Positions 16,735 through 25,895 are shown, counted from the stretch's first letter. The stretch: DNA of 64,000 bases from an uncultured Bacteroidales bacterium (GCA_902762355.1 CACWNR010000013.1:1-64000); one strand, 5' to 3'. The notes: a model not told the origin generated them from the sequence alone. Numbers and translations: made by a program.

Positions 16735-17631
16735 TTAGAGACAATTGCAGGAATGGGAACTGCGGCGATGAGGATTGTAGGGAGCGATGGCATAGGAGAT
16801 TTTGATTCCTACGTCAAAGAGTGCGCCATCGGTGACCAGTTTGCGGCCTTGACGATTCGCTTCCATGACCGGTGTTAAGATACGTTGGAGCGGAAAGCCG
16901 TCTCGGGTGTCGGTGAGCATGATCAGACTTTCAGATTGGCTCTGAGAAGGCGTGTATTTGGTAAAACAATAGTCAAAATAGGCACCAACGATGATATAGG
17001 AATGCGAGTTACGTGACCAAGTATGGAGCGGGATGACATAACTCAGTTCCAGCGCCAACCACCATTGCACTTTCGGGAGGTTCAGTTTGCCGCCTTGGGA
17101 CATCGTAAAATCCCGCGAAGCGGCTAAGGGGTAGGATTCATAAACGCGGTTGTCGTAAGTCGGGAAATAGACCGAGAGCGCGGCATTTTCTACTTTTTGC
17201 TCCCAGGTAGTACTCAAGGGAAACACCGCTTTAACGCCCGCTAAAAACAAGATGTTTTTCTTGGAAAGCGCCAATTGCAGTGGTACACCGACCGACCAGG
17301 TTGTATAACGTTCGCTGAGTTTGCCGATCGTGTAATCGATTTCCATCGGTTGGTCTTCTACATCGATGGTAGAATAATGATCTTCGTAATTGGTCTTACC
17401 AAAACCTGCATTGTGAATATCAAGCGTGAGACCCGTTCGGAAGCCCACTACGTACGGCGAGAGGTAGTTATAATAGAGTTGTGCACCGCCGTTAAAACCT
17501 ACTCGTTTATCGACATAGATCGGTTGAGACGATAAGCCTGCCAGACCACCGTGAACACCCATCTCGAACAGGTGTTCCGCGTGCGCCAAGAGCGGCAAAA
17601 GCAATACTATGGATAGAATGGTTCGTCTCAT
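16735..17631 (-). CDS. outer-membrane beta-barrel protein, partner of the 1085-residue surface protein
   Basis: A 298-residue protein with a signal peptide (MRRTILSIVLLLPLLAHA) followed by alternating, aromatic-rich strands such as GGAQLYYNYLSPYVVGF and VQWWLALELSYVIPLHTW, typical of a small outer-membrane barrel. I do not recognise a specific family; a PorP/SprF-like role is possible because such barrels are often encoded next to large secreted adhesins. Its ATG overlaps the stop codon of the upstream gene (ATGA), so the two proteins are made together. Confidence 0.65.
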   Translation of the reverse strand: MRRTILSIVLLLPLLAHAEHLFEMGVHGGLAGLSSQPIYVDKRVGFNGGAQLYYNYLSPYVVGFRTGLTLDIHNAGFGKTNYEDHYSTIDVEDQPMEIDYTIGKLSERYTTWSVGVPLQLALSKKNILFLAGVKAVFPLSTTWEQKVENAALSVYFPTYDNRVYESYPLAASRDFTMSQGGKLNLPKVQWWLALELSYVIPLHTWSRNSHSYIIVGAYFDYCFTKYTPSQSQSESLIMLTDTRDGFPLQRILTPVMEANRQGRKLVTDGALFDVGIKISYAIAPYNPHRRSSHSCNCL

Positions 17632-20600
17632 TGAACTAACTTCTTTTCAGTCCATTGCTTATCTCCCTGCTCATAGCGATAGAGATAGATGCCGCGTGTG
17701 ATTTGGTTTTCGGAAACAGGCATGCCATGGCTATTGAAAATACGAACTTGGATGGGTTGTTCCGCGTGCTGTTCTATATTGATTTCAAGGATATTAGAAC
17801 ATATATCTTCATCGCCATCAAGTTTCAAAATTATCTGGAACTCACCATGTAATTCGTCATGCTCCGAATAATCGTCTTCGTTAGCGCCCGGGATAAGTTC
17901 TCCATTTTTGTACCACTGGTAGGCCTGAACCGTACGATTCGGAAACAACTTTTGTACTGCTACATTATCCACGAGCAACACCCAATTATATTTATTAACA
18001 ATAATCGGATAACACTCCGGCTCGGGTGGTGTTGGTGGATCGGGTGGTGTTGGTGGATCAGGTCGCTCACAATGCTCCGTTGATAAGGTCAATATATAGA
18101 GCAAACTGTCACAATCACGCTGGTCTTTATACAGAATTTCGTAGGTAGCCGGCTCCGTGAATAACGTATCTCGCCAGCGATAAGGCATCAAGGTATCGCA
18201 AACGGTGGTGTCTGCATAGATGGTAATTAGGTCAGGGCATGGCGGTATAGGCGGTTCACAGTGCTCTGTTTCTACCTTCATGACATAATAGATACTATCA
18301 AAGCCGCAACTACTACGTAGTGTATCGCGTAGGGTATCGGCCATAGTGAATGACTTTTCACGCCATGTGATTTGCGGTAGGGTATCACAGACGAGGGTGT
18401 CTGTCCGTATCGTGTCCGGTGTCATGCAAAGGTGTATCTCAATATCGTCAAGGGCGAAGTCGTTGCCGTTGCCGTTGGTAACGTTATTGTATATCGACAG
18501 GCGGATAGCATCGACGCCAACAGGCACGGTGAAATTCATACCGACCAGGTGCCATGCCGATGAATACTGCCAATCTGTCTTAGCGGGCAGATTGTTGTCG
18601 AACGGTATCTCTTGTGTGTTTTGTTCCGCTAATTTTTGACCTGTCTGTGGGTTGGTAAGAACAAATTTTAGACATGGGCTAACCACAGGTCCACGATTCT
18701 TGGTATACCAATCGTATTGGAACCACGTGAACACATTTGCTACGTATGCGCTGAATGTCAGTTCTATGCCTTCGCACAGACCGCTTATTTCCGTTTGATA
18801 GAATTGTTGGGTTCCGCCGCTTCCGTCTATTTCCAAGAAATAGCCGCGTGTATAATCATTTGGGTACGTGTGATCGTCTTGAATATACCACTGCGAGCGT
18901 TTAGTGGACAAGTCTGCGCCGGGTATGGTCCAACCGGTTGTATCTCCGTTGCAGTAACCGGATTTGGTTACCATGTACATGCCGGATCCCATCCCATGCG
19001 TAGACTGCCTATAACTCATTCCAGGAACAGGTGTTGAACTCACCCGCGGATCATTCACATCATTTCCGCCAAAATCTTCGCGGAAGAGGAGGATACCATC
19101 CGTACAGAGTACCGGTTCCGGTTCTTCGCAATGCTCCGTTTGGATGTTCAAAACATAGTAGATACTATCAAACCCGCAGCTACTACGGAGTGTATCGCGT
19201 AGGGTATCGGCCATAACGAATGCCTTTTCGCGCCATTGGATTTTACTAATGGTGTCGCAAAGGAGAGTGTCTGTTACGACGGTATCCGGTGTCATGCAAA
19301 GGTGTATCTCAATGTCATCTATGGCGAAGTCGTTGCCGGTAGAACCGGTTGTATTGTTATAGATAGTCAATTGGATTTGGTCCACGCCATTAGGAACGGT
19401 GAAGTTCATACCTACCAATTGCCATTCGACGGATTGTTGCCAGCACATGTTATCGCCAATAAAGGCAGAGTCAAAAGGTATATCACCCGTATCGTAGGTG
19501 GCTAATTCCGAATTATCCAGAGGATTGGTAAGCACGAACTTTAATCGCGGATAGGCGTACATGCCGGGACGACGCATATACATACCCCAAGTCATTACAT
19601 TCGCCACATAAGCAGAGAAAGTTAATCCTATTCCTTCGCAGAGTCCGTCTATGGTTGTTGAATAGAACGCAGAGTGATCACCTCGTCCGTCTATCTCCAG
19701 GAAATAGCCGCGTGTCAAGTCACCAAAATACGTGTGGTCGTCTTGTAAGTGCCATTGAGAAGTGCCATTCCCATTACAGTATCCCTGCTTGGTTACCAGA
19801 TATTTGCCGGATCCCATGCTTCCGAGTGCATCGTTCGTCACTTGCCTATAACTCATTCCCGGAACAGGAGTCGTACTGATTTTAGGGTCTTCTGGTTTAT
19901 TGCCGCCGAAGTCTTCTCGGAAGAGGAGGATACCGGAGGTGCAAAGCGGTTCCTTGCAATGTTCCGTTTGGACACTAAGCAGGTAATACACGCTATCTAA
20001 ACCACAGGAGTTAAAGATCGTATCACGCAAAGTATCAGCGATCTGGTATAGGCTGTCTCGCCATAAAATTCGGCTGGTGGTATCGCAGACAAGGGTGTCT
20101 GTTAATATCGTATCCGGCGTCAAACAAAGACGAATTTCAATGTCGTCCAATGCAAAATCATTACCGGTAGAAGAACCGCTGGCGTTATTACGAATACTCA
20201 GCCTTACGGAATCGATGCCTTCCGGCACGGTGAAGTTCATACCAATCAACTGCCAATCTGCCGTCTCTCGCCATGACTTGGGATAATTGCTCCAATCGTG
20301 CGAGATCGTATCCGTATTATATCGTGCTAATTCTGCACCGGTTTCCGGATGCGTGAGGACAAACGACAATTTGGGATGCACATAGTTTCTGTTACGCCAA
20401 CCGTTATATTGTCCGGCGGTGGTGAGATTCGCTACATAGGCAGAGAAAGTTAACCTTGAACCTTCGCATAGACCATCTATCACAGTGCTATAGAATACAT
20501 CGTTACCGCTTCCTTTACCGTCAATTTCCAAGAAATACCCACGCGTGGTGTCGCCGAAATACGTGTGGTCGTCCATGATATGCCACACGGAGTAGGTCGG

Positions 20601-20885
20601 AATTGAAGAATTGCGGTATCCTCGTTTGGCTACCAGATAACATCCTGCTCCAAAATTGGTTCCCGGATCGCTGGTCTGCAATTTATAAATCTGACTGTAC
20701 CCGCTACTCATACCCGGCACGGCTGTCCTACTTACAGCCGGATCATTCGGATCATTACCTCCGAAATCCTCACGGAACAACAGAATCCCATCCGTACAGA
20801 GTTCATCTTGCGCGTATAAAACATTACATACGCTCAAGAGAATGAGCAAAAAAAGAGGTATTTTATATAAGAAATGTGTATTCAT
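17628..20885 (-). CDS. large exported repeat protein, probable type IX secretion cargo
   Basis: A 1085-residue protein with a signal peptide ending in LYAQ. Three tandem modules of about 280 residues start at residues 28, 313 and 592, each beginning with CT.GILLFREDFGGN and continuing through HTYFGD.TRGYFLEIDG, LCEG..LTFSAYVAN and GNDFA.DDIEI, a jelly-roll-like lectin or carbohydrate-binding appearance. Each is followed by a Cys-containing 50-residue unit (TDTLVCDT ... CG.DS.YY). A fourth such unit, a Pro-rich linker (PDPPTPPDPPTPPEP) and a last domain with a short type IX-like C-terminus (VRIFNSHGMPV ... GIYLYRYEQGDKQW) complete it. A surface adhesin or glycan-binding role is likely; the ligand is unknown. 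Confidence 0.75.
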   Translation of the reverse strand: MNTHFLYKIPLFLLILLSVCNVLYAQDELCTDGILLFREDFGGNDPNDPAVSRTAVPGMSSGYSQIYKLQTSDPGTNFGAGCYLVAKRGYRNSSIPTYSVWHIMDDHTYFGDTTRGYFLEIDGKGSGNDVFYSTVIDGLCEGSRLTFSAYVANLTTAGQYNGWRNRNYVHPKLSFVLTHPETGAELARYNTDTISHDWSNYPKSWRETADWQLIGMNFTVPEGIDSVRLSIRNNASGSSTGNDFALDDIEIRLCLTPDTILTDTLVCDTTSRILWRDSLYQIADTLRDTIFNSCGLDSVYYLLSVQTEHCKEPLCTSGILLFREDFGGNKPEDPKISTTPVPGMSYRQVTNDALGSMGSGKYLVTKQGYCNGNGTSQWHLQDDHTYFGDLTRGYFLEIDGRGDHSAFYSTTIDGLCEGIGLTFSAYVANVMTWGMYMRRPGMYAYPRLKFVLTNPLDNSELATYDTGDIPFDSAFIGDNMCWQQSVEWQLVGMNFTVPNGVDQIQLTIYNNTTGSTGNDFAIDDIEIHLCMTPDTVVTDTLLCDTISKIQWREKAFVMADTLRDTLRSSCGFDSIYYVLNIQTEHCEEPEPVLCTDGILLFREDFGGNDVNDPRVSSTPVPGMSYRQSTHGMGSGMYMVTKSGYCNGDTTGWTIPGADLSTKRSQWYIQDDHTYPNDYTRGYFLEIDGSGGTQQFYQTEISGLCEGIELTFSAYVANVFTWFQYDWYTKNRGPVVSPCLKFVLTNPQTGQKLAEQNTQEIPFDNNLPAKTDWQYSSAWHLVGMNFTVPVGVDAIRLSIYNNVTNGNGNDFALDDIEIHLCMTPDTIRTDTLVCDTLPQITWREKSFTMADTLRDTLRSSCGFDSIYYVMKVETEHCEPPIPPCPDLITIYADTTVCDTLMPYRWRDTLFTEPATYEILYKDQRDCDSLLYILTLSTEHCERPDPPTPPDPPTPPEPECYPIIVNKYNWVLLVDNVAVQKLFPNRTVQAYQWYKNGELIPGANEDDYSEHDELHGEFQIILKLDGDEDICSNILEINIEQHAEQPIQVRIFNSHGMPVSENQITRGIYLYRYEQGDKQWTEKKLVQ

Positions 20886-20901
20886 TCCGCAAAATCGAGT
20901 A

Positions 20902-20932
20902 CAAAATTACTATAAAATATCCATATATACAA
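20902..20932 (-). promoter_or_regulatory. promoter of the 1085-residue surface protein operon
   Basis: Minus strand TTGTATATAT (from 20932) and TAATTTTG (20909-20902), 23 bases apart; the leader is short. Confidence 0.65.
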
Positions 20933-20950
20933 ATATTTTTTATAAAAAAC

Positions 20951-21050
20951 TTGCGTATATGAAAAAAATAACAAATATTTGGTACTTTCGGCACGCCCTT
21001 ATTGACGAGCCAACAAGGAATCCTCCGAAAGTACGGTCGCACATTTGTGC
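20951..21050 (+). other. structured region upstream of rsmA
   Basis: This is part of the 305-base gap between the divergent surface-protein and rsmA operons. TTGCGTATAT at 20951 lies exactly 23 bases before AATATTTG (20974), a one-mismatch -7 element, so a second start site may exist here. Downstream are nested inverted repeats: TACTTTCGG (20983-20991) with CCGAAAGTA (21024-21032), inside it CCTTATTG with CAACAAGG, and then GCACA-TT-TGTGC (21039-21050). It could be a structured leader or small RNA. No protein is visible here. Confidence 0.35.
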
Positions 21051-21145
21051 AAATAACAAGAATTTTGCGCTAAAAATTCAAATAAATTCGATTTTTATCG
21101 TCAAATCCTTGCATATTTCAAATATTTGTAGTACTTTTGCAGTCG
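21039..21145 (+). repeat. promoter module, copy 1 (similar to 49222-49332)
   Basis: From GCACATTTGTGC to the end of the -7 region this stretch aligns with 49222-49332 over its whole length with few gaps. Shared landmarks are the GCACATTTGTGC palindrome, AATAACAA/AGTAACAA, ATTCGATTTTT/ATTTGATTTTT, CAAATATTTGTAGTA and the -7 element. Confidence 0.6.
21109..21139 (+). promoter_or_regulatory. promoter of rsmA-corA
   Basis: TTGCATATTT (21109-21118) and TACTTTTG (21132-21139), 23 bases apart. It places the transcription start before the ATG at 21191 and excludes an in-frame ATG at 21137. Confidence 0.75.
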
Positions 21146-21190
21146 CAAAAGCAAAACGGAGTAAGAATATGGACGATTATCACGCGGAGA

Positions 21191-21973
21191 ATGCAGCAAG
21201 TACGTGCCAAAAAGTTTTTGGGACAGCACTTCTTGACGGACTTAACAGTCGCCCGGAGAATAGCTGAAACCCTCACCTCGGGCCGAACGATAGAGATCGG
21301 GCCGGGCATGGGTGTTCTTACTCAATATCTTCTCAAAAATCCCAATATCCACCTTACTGCGATAGAGATTGACCGTGAGTCAGTCGCTTACCTGCGTGAG
21401 TGGTATCCGGAGTTGGATATGGTAGAAGGTGATTTCCTCAAACTGGATCTGGATACCTTGATACCGGAAGGGGAGTTTAACGTGATAGGTAATTATCCAT
21501 ACAACATCAGCAGTCAGATCTTCTTTAAGGTATTGGACTACAAAGACCGTATTCCTGTTTGCTCGGGTATGATTCAGAAGGAAGTAGCCGAGCGACTGGC
21601 GTCCAAACCGGGCAAGAAAGCGTACGGTATATTATCCGTTCTTTTGCAAGCATATTATGATATAGAATATCTGTTCACGGTAGATGAACATGTGTTTAAT
21701 CCGCCGCCTAAGGTGAAGTCAGCGGTGATCCGCATGACGCGCAACAAACGACGACGGTTGGACTGCGATGAGGCACTCTTTAAGACAATTGTCAAGACTG
21801 CCTTTAACCAGCGACGAAAACAGATGCGCAATTCTCTTCAGCAGCTGGTAGGAAAGGGAAATCCCATCCTGGAAGAGAAAATATTTACAATGCGCCCCGA
21901 ACAGCTGTCCGTAGAACAATTTGTTGAACTTACAAAACTGATTGAAAATGAGCGAAATCAAGATATTCTATAA
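21191..21973 (+). CDS. rsmA: 16S rRNA dimethyladenosine transferase KsgA/RsmA
   Basis: Dimethylates the two adjacent adenines in the 3'-terminal helix of 16S rRNA during small-subunit maturation. The start at 21191 gives MQQVRAKKFLGQHFLTD, the family's normal beginning. The 260-residue product has the SAM-binding motif IEIGPGMGVLTQYL and the catalytic NYPYNIS. The 3' end overlaps the corA start codon by 26 bases, so the two are coupled. Confidence 0.95.
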   Translation: MQQVRAKKFLGQHFLTDLTVARRIAETLTSGRTIEIGPGMGVLTQYLLKNPNIHLTAIEIDRESVAYLREWYPELDMVEGDFLKLDLDTLIPEGEFNVIGNYPYNISSQIFFKVLDYKDRIPVCSGMIQKEVAERLASKPGKKAYGILSVLLQAYYDIEYLFTVDEHVFNPPPKVKSAVIRMTRNKRRRLDCDEALFKTIVKTAFNQRRKQMRNSLQQLVGKGNPILEEKIFTMRPEQLSVEQFVELTKLIENERNQDIL

Positions 21974-22818
21974 AGATAAGGAGAAGCGACAAGACCGAGG
22001 ACACGCTCGAGGGCTTCCTGAAGATTGACATCCAGGAAGATGAAGAGATGGAGGAGATCGAGTTCTCCAGCCGTTATATCCAGACGGATGATTCGATTGT
22101 GGCCAACAGTAACTTCTTGAAGTCCAACTTCGAGATGGAGCCGGTTAACTTCATTTTGAAAAACTCCATCTTGGTGTCCATCCGCGATAACGAGTTGGAT
22201 ACGTTCAATGAGACCTTCAAGAAACTCTTTGTTAACACTCGCAGTTTCCCGACGGGCTTTCACGTTTTGGTAGCGCTGATGGAGACGCGAGTAGAGAAAG
22301 ATGCCGATATGATCGAGGATACAACGGATCTCATTACCGCACTCTCCCAACAGATCAACGCGGAGTCTGATCACGTAGATGAAGACTTGCTGGTACAGAT
22401 CAAGGACTTGCAAGAAAAAGTGACCATCATCCGACAGAACATCATGGATAAGCAGCGCGTTATCAGTAACCTGCTCAAGTGCGATTTCTTCCCCGAAGAA
22501 CTCTATCCGCGCCTGACGATGATTATCAAGGATATCAACTCACTGTTCGATTATACGAAGTTCGGTTTTGATCGTCTGGACTACCTCCAGGATACGTTCC
22601 TCGGTCTCGTTAACATCGAGCAGAACAAGATCATTAAGATCTTCACGGTCATCAATATCATCTTCCTGCCGCCTACGTTGATCGGTAGTTTGTATGGAAT
22701 GAACTTTACTAACATGCCTGAATTAAATTGGCAATTAGGTTATCCGTTTGCCCTCGGCTTGATGGTACTCTCGGTAGTACTTATCTTGCTTATTTTCAGG
22801 ATGAAAAAATGGTTATAA
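21948..22818 (+). CDS. corA: CorA-family Mg2+ transporter with an apparent frameshift near codon 14
   Basis: The C-terminal part is a standard CorA: a long helical domain, then YGMNFTNMPE (the GMN selectivity motif) between two membrane helices, ending IFRMKKWL. The frame from the ATG at 21948 reads MSEIKIFYKDKEKR, the expected start for the family, but then stops after 26 codons. The rest (TEDTLEGFLKID onward) is in the +1 frame, joined near 21990. The main frame has no start codon before an internal ATG at 22048, which would give 256 residues lacking the N-terminus. The cause could be a sequencing or assembly error, a true mutation, or frameshifting. The overlap of the ATG with rsmA supports 21948 as the original start. 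Confidence 0.8.
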
Positions 22819-22977
22819 ACAAATTGTTGACATTCTATTGTTCCGCAGTTTAAAAATTGTTCCACATTGCAAATATAAAAAAATATAACAATTATCTTAC
22901 ATCTATTATTGATTATAATCCGTTGAAATCGAGCGTATTTGAAAGTTTATTAACATTATCAACATCCTATTATTATC

Positions 22978-23925
22978 ATGGATTTAAAAGATAAAAAAGA
23001 ATATATTGATAAAATAAGAAGTTTAGCGAAAGCGAAGAATGCTGTTATCTTTGCGCATTATTATACTCGTCCGGAGATACAAGAGTGTGCCGATTTCATC
23101 GGAGATTCTTTGGCATTAGCCCAACAGGCTACGCGCGTGGACGCGGATATATTAGTAATGTGCGGCGTGCATTTCATGGGTGAGACGATGAAGATTCTGT
23201 GTCCGGAGAAGAAGGTGCTGATACCGGATATGCAAGCCGGTTGTTCGTTGGCTGATAGCTGTAAAGCAGAAGACTTGGCAGCATTTAAAGCACAGCATCC
23301 GGATCATATGGTTGTTTCGTACGTGAATACGAGTGCGGATGTGAAAGCGCTGACGGATGTGGTAGTGACGTCGTCTAATGCCAAGAAGATAGTGGATCAG
23401 TTACCGAAGGATGCCAAGATCATCTTTGGGCCCGATCATAACTTAGGCTCGTATATTAATTCTGTTACCGGACGTGAGATGTTGCTTTGGAACGGAGCGT
23501 GCCATGTACACAGCCGTTTTTCGCTGGAATCCCTTTTGCAATTAAAGAAAGAGAATCCGGGTGTAGAAGTATTGGCGCATCCGGAATGCAAAGCACCTAT
23601 TTTGGCGCAGAGCGACGTGATAGGTTCGACAAAGGCATTGTTAGAGCACACCATTCAATCGTCCGCTAAACGCTTTATAATTGCCACAGAAAGCGGTATA
23701 TTGTTTGAGATGCAGCGTGCTTGTCCGGATAAGGAGTTTATACCGGTACCTCCGGAGGTGACAGAAGGTGTAGGATGCAGTTGCAACGAGTGCGAGTATA
23801 TGCGGATGAACACCTTGGAGAAGTTGTATGATTGTCTGTTTAATGAAAGTCCGGAGATGGTTGTAAAAAAAGAGACAGCCGAGAAGGCTATCTCTTCGAT
23901 CCAACGGATGTTACAGATGAGTTAA
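22978..23925 (+). CDS. nadA: quinolinate synthase NadA
   Basis: Makes quinolinate from iminoaspartate and dihydroxyacetone phosphate in NAD synthesis, using a [4Fe-4S] cluster. The 315-residue protein shows the family segments FAHYYTRPEIQECADFIGDSL, CGVHFMGETMKIL, GPDHNLGSYI and HPEC, and the C-terminal VGCSCNECEYMRMNTLEKL. The three cluster cysteines expected for NadA are present (in CGVHF, in GACHVH and in the C-terminal CSCNEC group). An AT-rich 159-base gap separates it from corA, with no promoter of the common type visible. It overlaps the convergent esterase gene by 15 bases. No nadB or nadC gene is adjacent. Confidence 0.95.
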   Translation: MDLKDKKEYIDKIRSLAKAKNAVIFAHYYTRPEIQECADFIGDSLALAQQATRVDADILVMCGVHFMGETMKILCPEKKVLIPDMQAGCSLADSCKAEDLAAFKAQHPDHMVVSYVNTSADVKALTDVVVTSSNAKKIVDQLPKDAKIIFGPDHNLGSYINSVTGREMLLWNGACHVHSRFSLESLLQLKKENPGVEVLAHPECKAPILAQSDVIGSTKALLEHTIQSSAKRFIIATESGILFEMQRACPDKEFIPVPPEVTEGVGCSCNECEYMRMNTLEKLYDCLFNESPEMVVKKETAEKAISSIQRMLQMS

Positions 23926-24696
23926 GAAGTCCGCCAAGCATTTACGCCAAACCGGCCAATCGTGGCTACCTTGTATCTCGATGAACTGATGCGGATAATC
24001 GGCTTTTGTAAGGCGCTTGTGAAAACGTTTTCCGTTCGCTTTGAATAGATCACTCTTTCCTACATATATATAATAGGAAACACCATATGACTGCGCGGTT
24101 TGGCCGGGCAGTTGTTTTTTATGTAAAACCGGCGAGAAGAGTCCGACTGTATGAATTTTCTCGGGGCGGATATTGGCTATATTAGCTGCTATCCGTGCGC
24201 CGTCTGACAATCCTGCCACCGCACATTGATCTGTCACCTGATAGGTAGTATCTATCATCGTCATCAAATCGCTTATAGCGTACTCGAGTTTATGCTCGTG
24301 ACTCAGTTCCACATAGCGAATCACACATTTCCAGCGATTACCGTGCGTGATAGGGCGTTTCTTTACAATCCATTTATTACAATCGGGCATAACGAGGATC
24401 ATGGGTTGGCAGCGACCATCTTTCATCATCTGAATCAAGGTATCCACTGCCCCACCCTTCTTTTGCCAATCGCCTTCGTAGCCGTTGATACCATGTAACA
24501 AATAGAGCACAGGAAGGGGATTGGTGATTTGTGATTGGTCATTGGTGGGAGGCACATAGATATCTACGCGTCGCTCTGTTTGCTCGTAGTGGCTGAACCA
24601 GGTTGTATGAATGATATCAGGCTGAGTGCTTGTAGGTTCGGACGGCCTTGCTGTTAAGGGCAGTATGCTTAGGAGTATGAAGAGGATACGTTTCAT
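23911..24696 (-). CDS. exported esterase (esterase D/feruloyl-esterase-like alpha/beta hydrolase)
   Basis: The start at 24696 gives MKRILFILLSILPLTARPS, a signal peptide; a longer in-frame start lacks one and is not preferred. The 261-residue product has the alpha/beta-hydrolase features of the putative esterase family: LYLLHGINGYEGDW (oxyanion region), the nucleophile elbow GLSDGAR, and the catalytic His in GSHDWPVWR. It probably acts on acyl or feruloyl esters, or on glycans, in the periplasm. The segment NDQSQITNP is translated from a 7-base repeat at 24520-24547. The 5' end lies within the last 80 bases of the glycosyltransferase gene. Confidence 0.82.
   Translation of the reverse strand: MKRILFILLSILPLTARPSEPTSTQPDIIHTTWFSHYEQTERRVDIYVPPTNDQSQITNPLPVLYLLHGINGYEGDWQKKGGAVDTLIQMMKDGRCQPMILVMPDCNKWIVKKRPITHGNRWKCVIRYVELSHEHKLEYAISDLMTMIDTTYQVTDQCAVAGLSDGARIAANIANIRPEKIHTVGLFSPVLHKKQLPGQTAQSYGVSYYIYVGKSDLFKANGKRFHKRLTKADYPHQFIEIQGSHDWPVWRKCLADFLTHL
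24520..24547. repeat. heptamer tandem repeat inside the esterase gene
   Basis: Four 7-base units on the plus strand: ATTGGTG, ATTTGTG, ATTGGTC, ATTGGTG. It is translated in frame on the minus strand into a hydrophilic loop before the LLHG motif. At 28 bases it is not a multiple of three, so flanking bases must compensate. Confidence 0.65.
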
Positions 24697-25864
24697 TCTT
24701 CTTTTCTTTGATAGCTTGTTGGAACATACGGATGAGTGCTTGTGCACATTTGGCTATATCATACTGCTTCATTGATTCGGCATATTGGAATCCAGTCTCC
24801 CAACGCTCTTGCGGATGATCAAACCAATAATCGATGCGCTCAGCCAGTGCTTTAGCATCGCCGGCAGGATAGGTGCTCCGTTCGTCCAAGGCATACGTAG
24901 CCGTTCCGGAATAGCGTGCGGTAGCAATAACCGGCACAACGGCTTGCTGCAGGGCTTCAGTGATACTCATTCCTTCCACTTCGACAAAGGCACAATGCAC
25001 TGCTAAGTCGGCTTTGGCAGCCAGCTGACGCAGTTGCTCGCGGTTATAGAAACAAACCGTAGGTTGATAAGCAACGACGCCGTCTTCGTAGAGTTGATTA
25101 GCCATCTTGGTATAAGCCTCCAGTTTGGGTCCGCGACCGGCGATGTGAAGACGAATACGCTTGGCATATTTGCTGAGGCGGATGGCTTTATAGAGCGTCG
25201 GTTGATCTTTCTCTATGGCCGTACGACCGATATAGATAATATCCAACGGACGGTTCTCATCCAAGTAGTCTGCAGGGGGCACTGTAGGACGGATACACCG
25301 ATCGGGAATGACACCGTTGGAGAGGGTGAAGCATTTGGCCTTTACATGATGGCGTTCGAGACGTTCACGCACATTATCCGTCGGGCACTGGAGGTAGGCA
25401 TAGTTATCATAGAAAACGCGACACCAATAGCGATAGAGGATCTGGCAAATCAAATTGCCGCCTGGGAAACCTAAACAGTTATAAACGATATTCTCCGGGT
25501 GTACGTGATACGTGCCTGTGACGGGTTTACCGAGTTTGCGGGCGATGTTCATCGCTGCATGATGTAAAAAGAACGTCTCTTCCAGATGAACCACATCTGC
25601 CCAATGGATTGCTTCTTCTATGATAGCACCATGCCAGTCGGCATAGGCATAACCGAACGAATCCAACATCGGTTGCATGAGCGGAAAATGAAATTTCTCC
25701 ATGGGGTATTCCGGTTGGGGACCATTCGGATTTTCAAAATTCTTTCCGGATAAGACACGTACTTCCTGACCTGCTGCACGCAGTGCTTCTACCGTTCTTC
25801 TTGCTGACTCGTCCAGTCCGTTTCCCTGACTGAAATAACTGTTCACTACAAATAAAATTCGCAT
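24617..25864 (-). CDS. family 4 glycosyltransferase
   Basis: A 415-residue GT-B enzyme. The N-terminus MRILFVVNSYFSQGNGLDESARRTVEAL and VHLEETFFLHHAAMNIARKLGKPVTGTYH are typical of GT4 enzymes that glycosylate diacylglycerol or build surface glycans. The C-terminal half has DIIYIGRTAIEKDQPTL, VQPT-like and the donor-binding E in HCAFVEVEGMSITEALQ. A lipid or cell-envelope substrate is likely but unproven. The last 30 or so residues run into the signal-peptide region of the esterase gene, an 80-base overlap that is unusually long. The gene has its own promoter. Confidence 0.85.
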   Translation of the reverse strand: MRILFVVNSYFSQGNGLDESARRTVEALRAAGQEVRVLSGKNFENPNGPQPEYPMEKFHFPLMQPMLDSFGYAYADWHGAIIEEAIHWADVVHLEETFFLHHAAMNIARKLGKPVTGTYHVHPENIVYNCLGFPGGNLICQILYRYWCRVFYDNYAYLQCPTDNVRERLERHHVKAKCFTLSNGVIPDRCIRPTVPPADYLDENRPLDIIYIGRTAIEKDQPTLYKAIRLSKYAKRIRLHIAGRGPKLEAYTKMANQLYEDGVVAYQPTVCFYNREQLRQLAAKADLAVHCAFVEVEGMSITEALQQAVVPVIATARYSGTATYALDERSTYPAGDAKALAERIDYWFDHPQERWETGFQYAESMKQYDIAKCAQALIRMFQQAIKEKKNETYPLHTPKHTALNSKAVRTYKHSA

Positions 25865-25895
25865 ACTTTTACAATCTTTTTTGTTAAATCGACTG

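Noticed and set aside
18020-18065. GGTGGATCGGGTGGTGTTGG-type DNA repeat considered as a mobile element or minisatellite
   Set aside because: It encodes the Pro-rich PDPPTPPDPPTPPEP linker of the 1085-residue protein, a common low-complexity linker.
20842-21267. Plus-strand frame of 141 codons across the divergent promoter region
   Set aside because: It runs through two promoters and the structured region and ends inside rsmA in another frame; no coding features.
22868-22905. TTGCAAATAT considered as the -33 element of a nadA promoter
   Set aside because: There is no TAnnTTTG 23 bases downstream; the gap is merely AT-rich.
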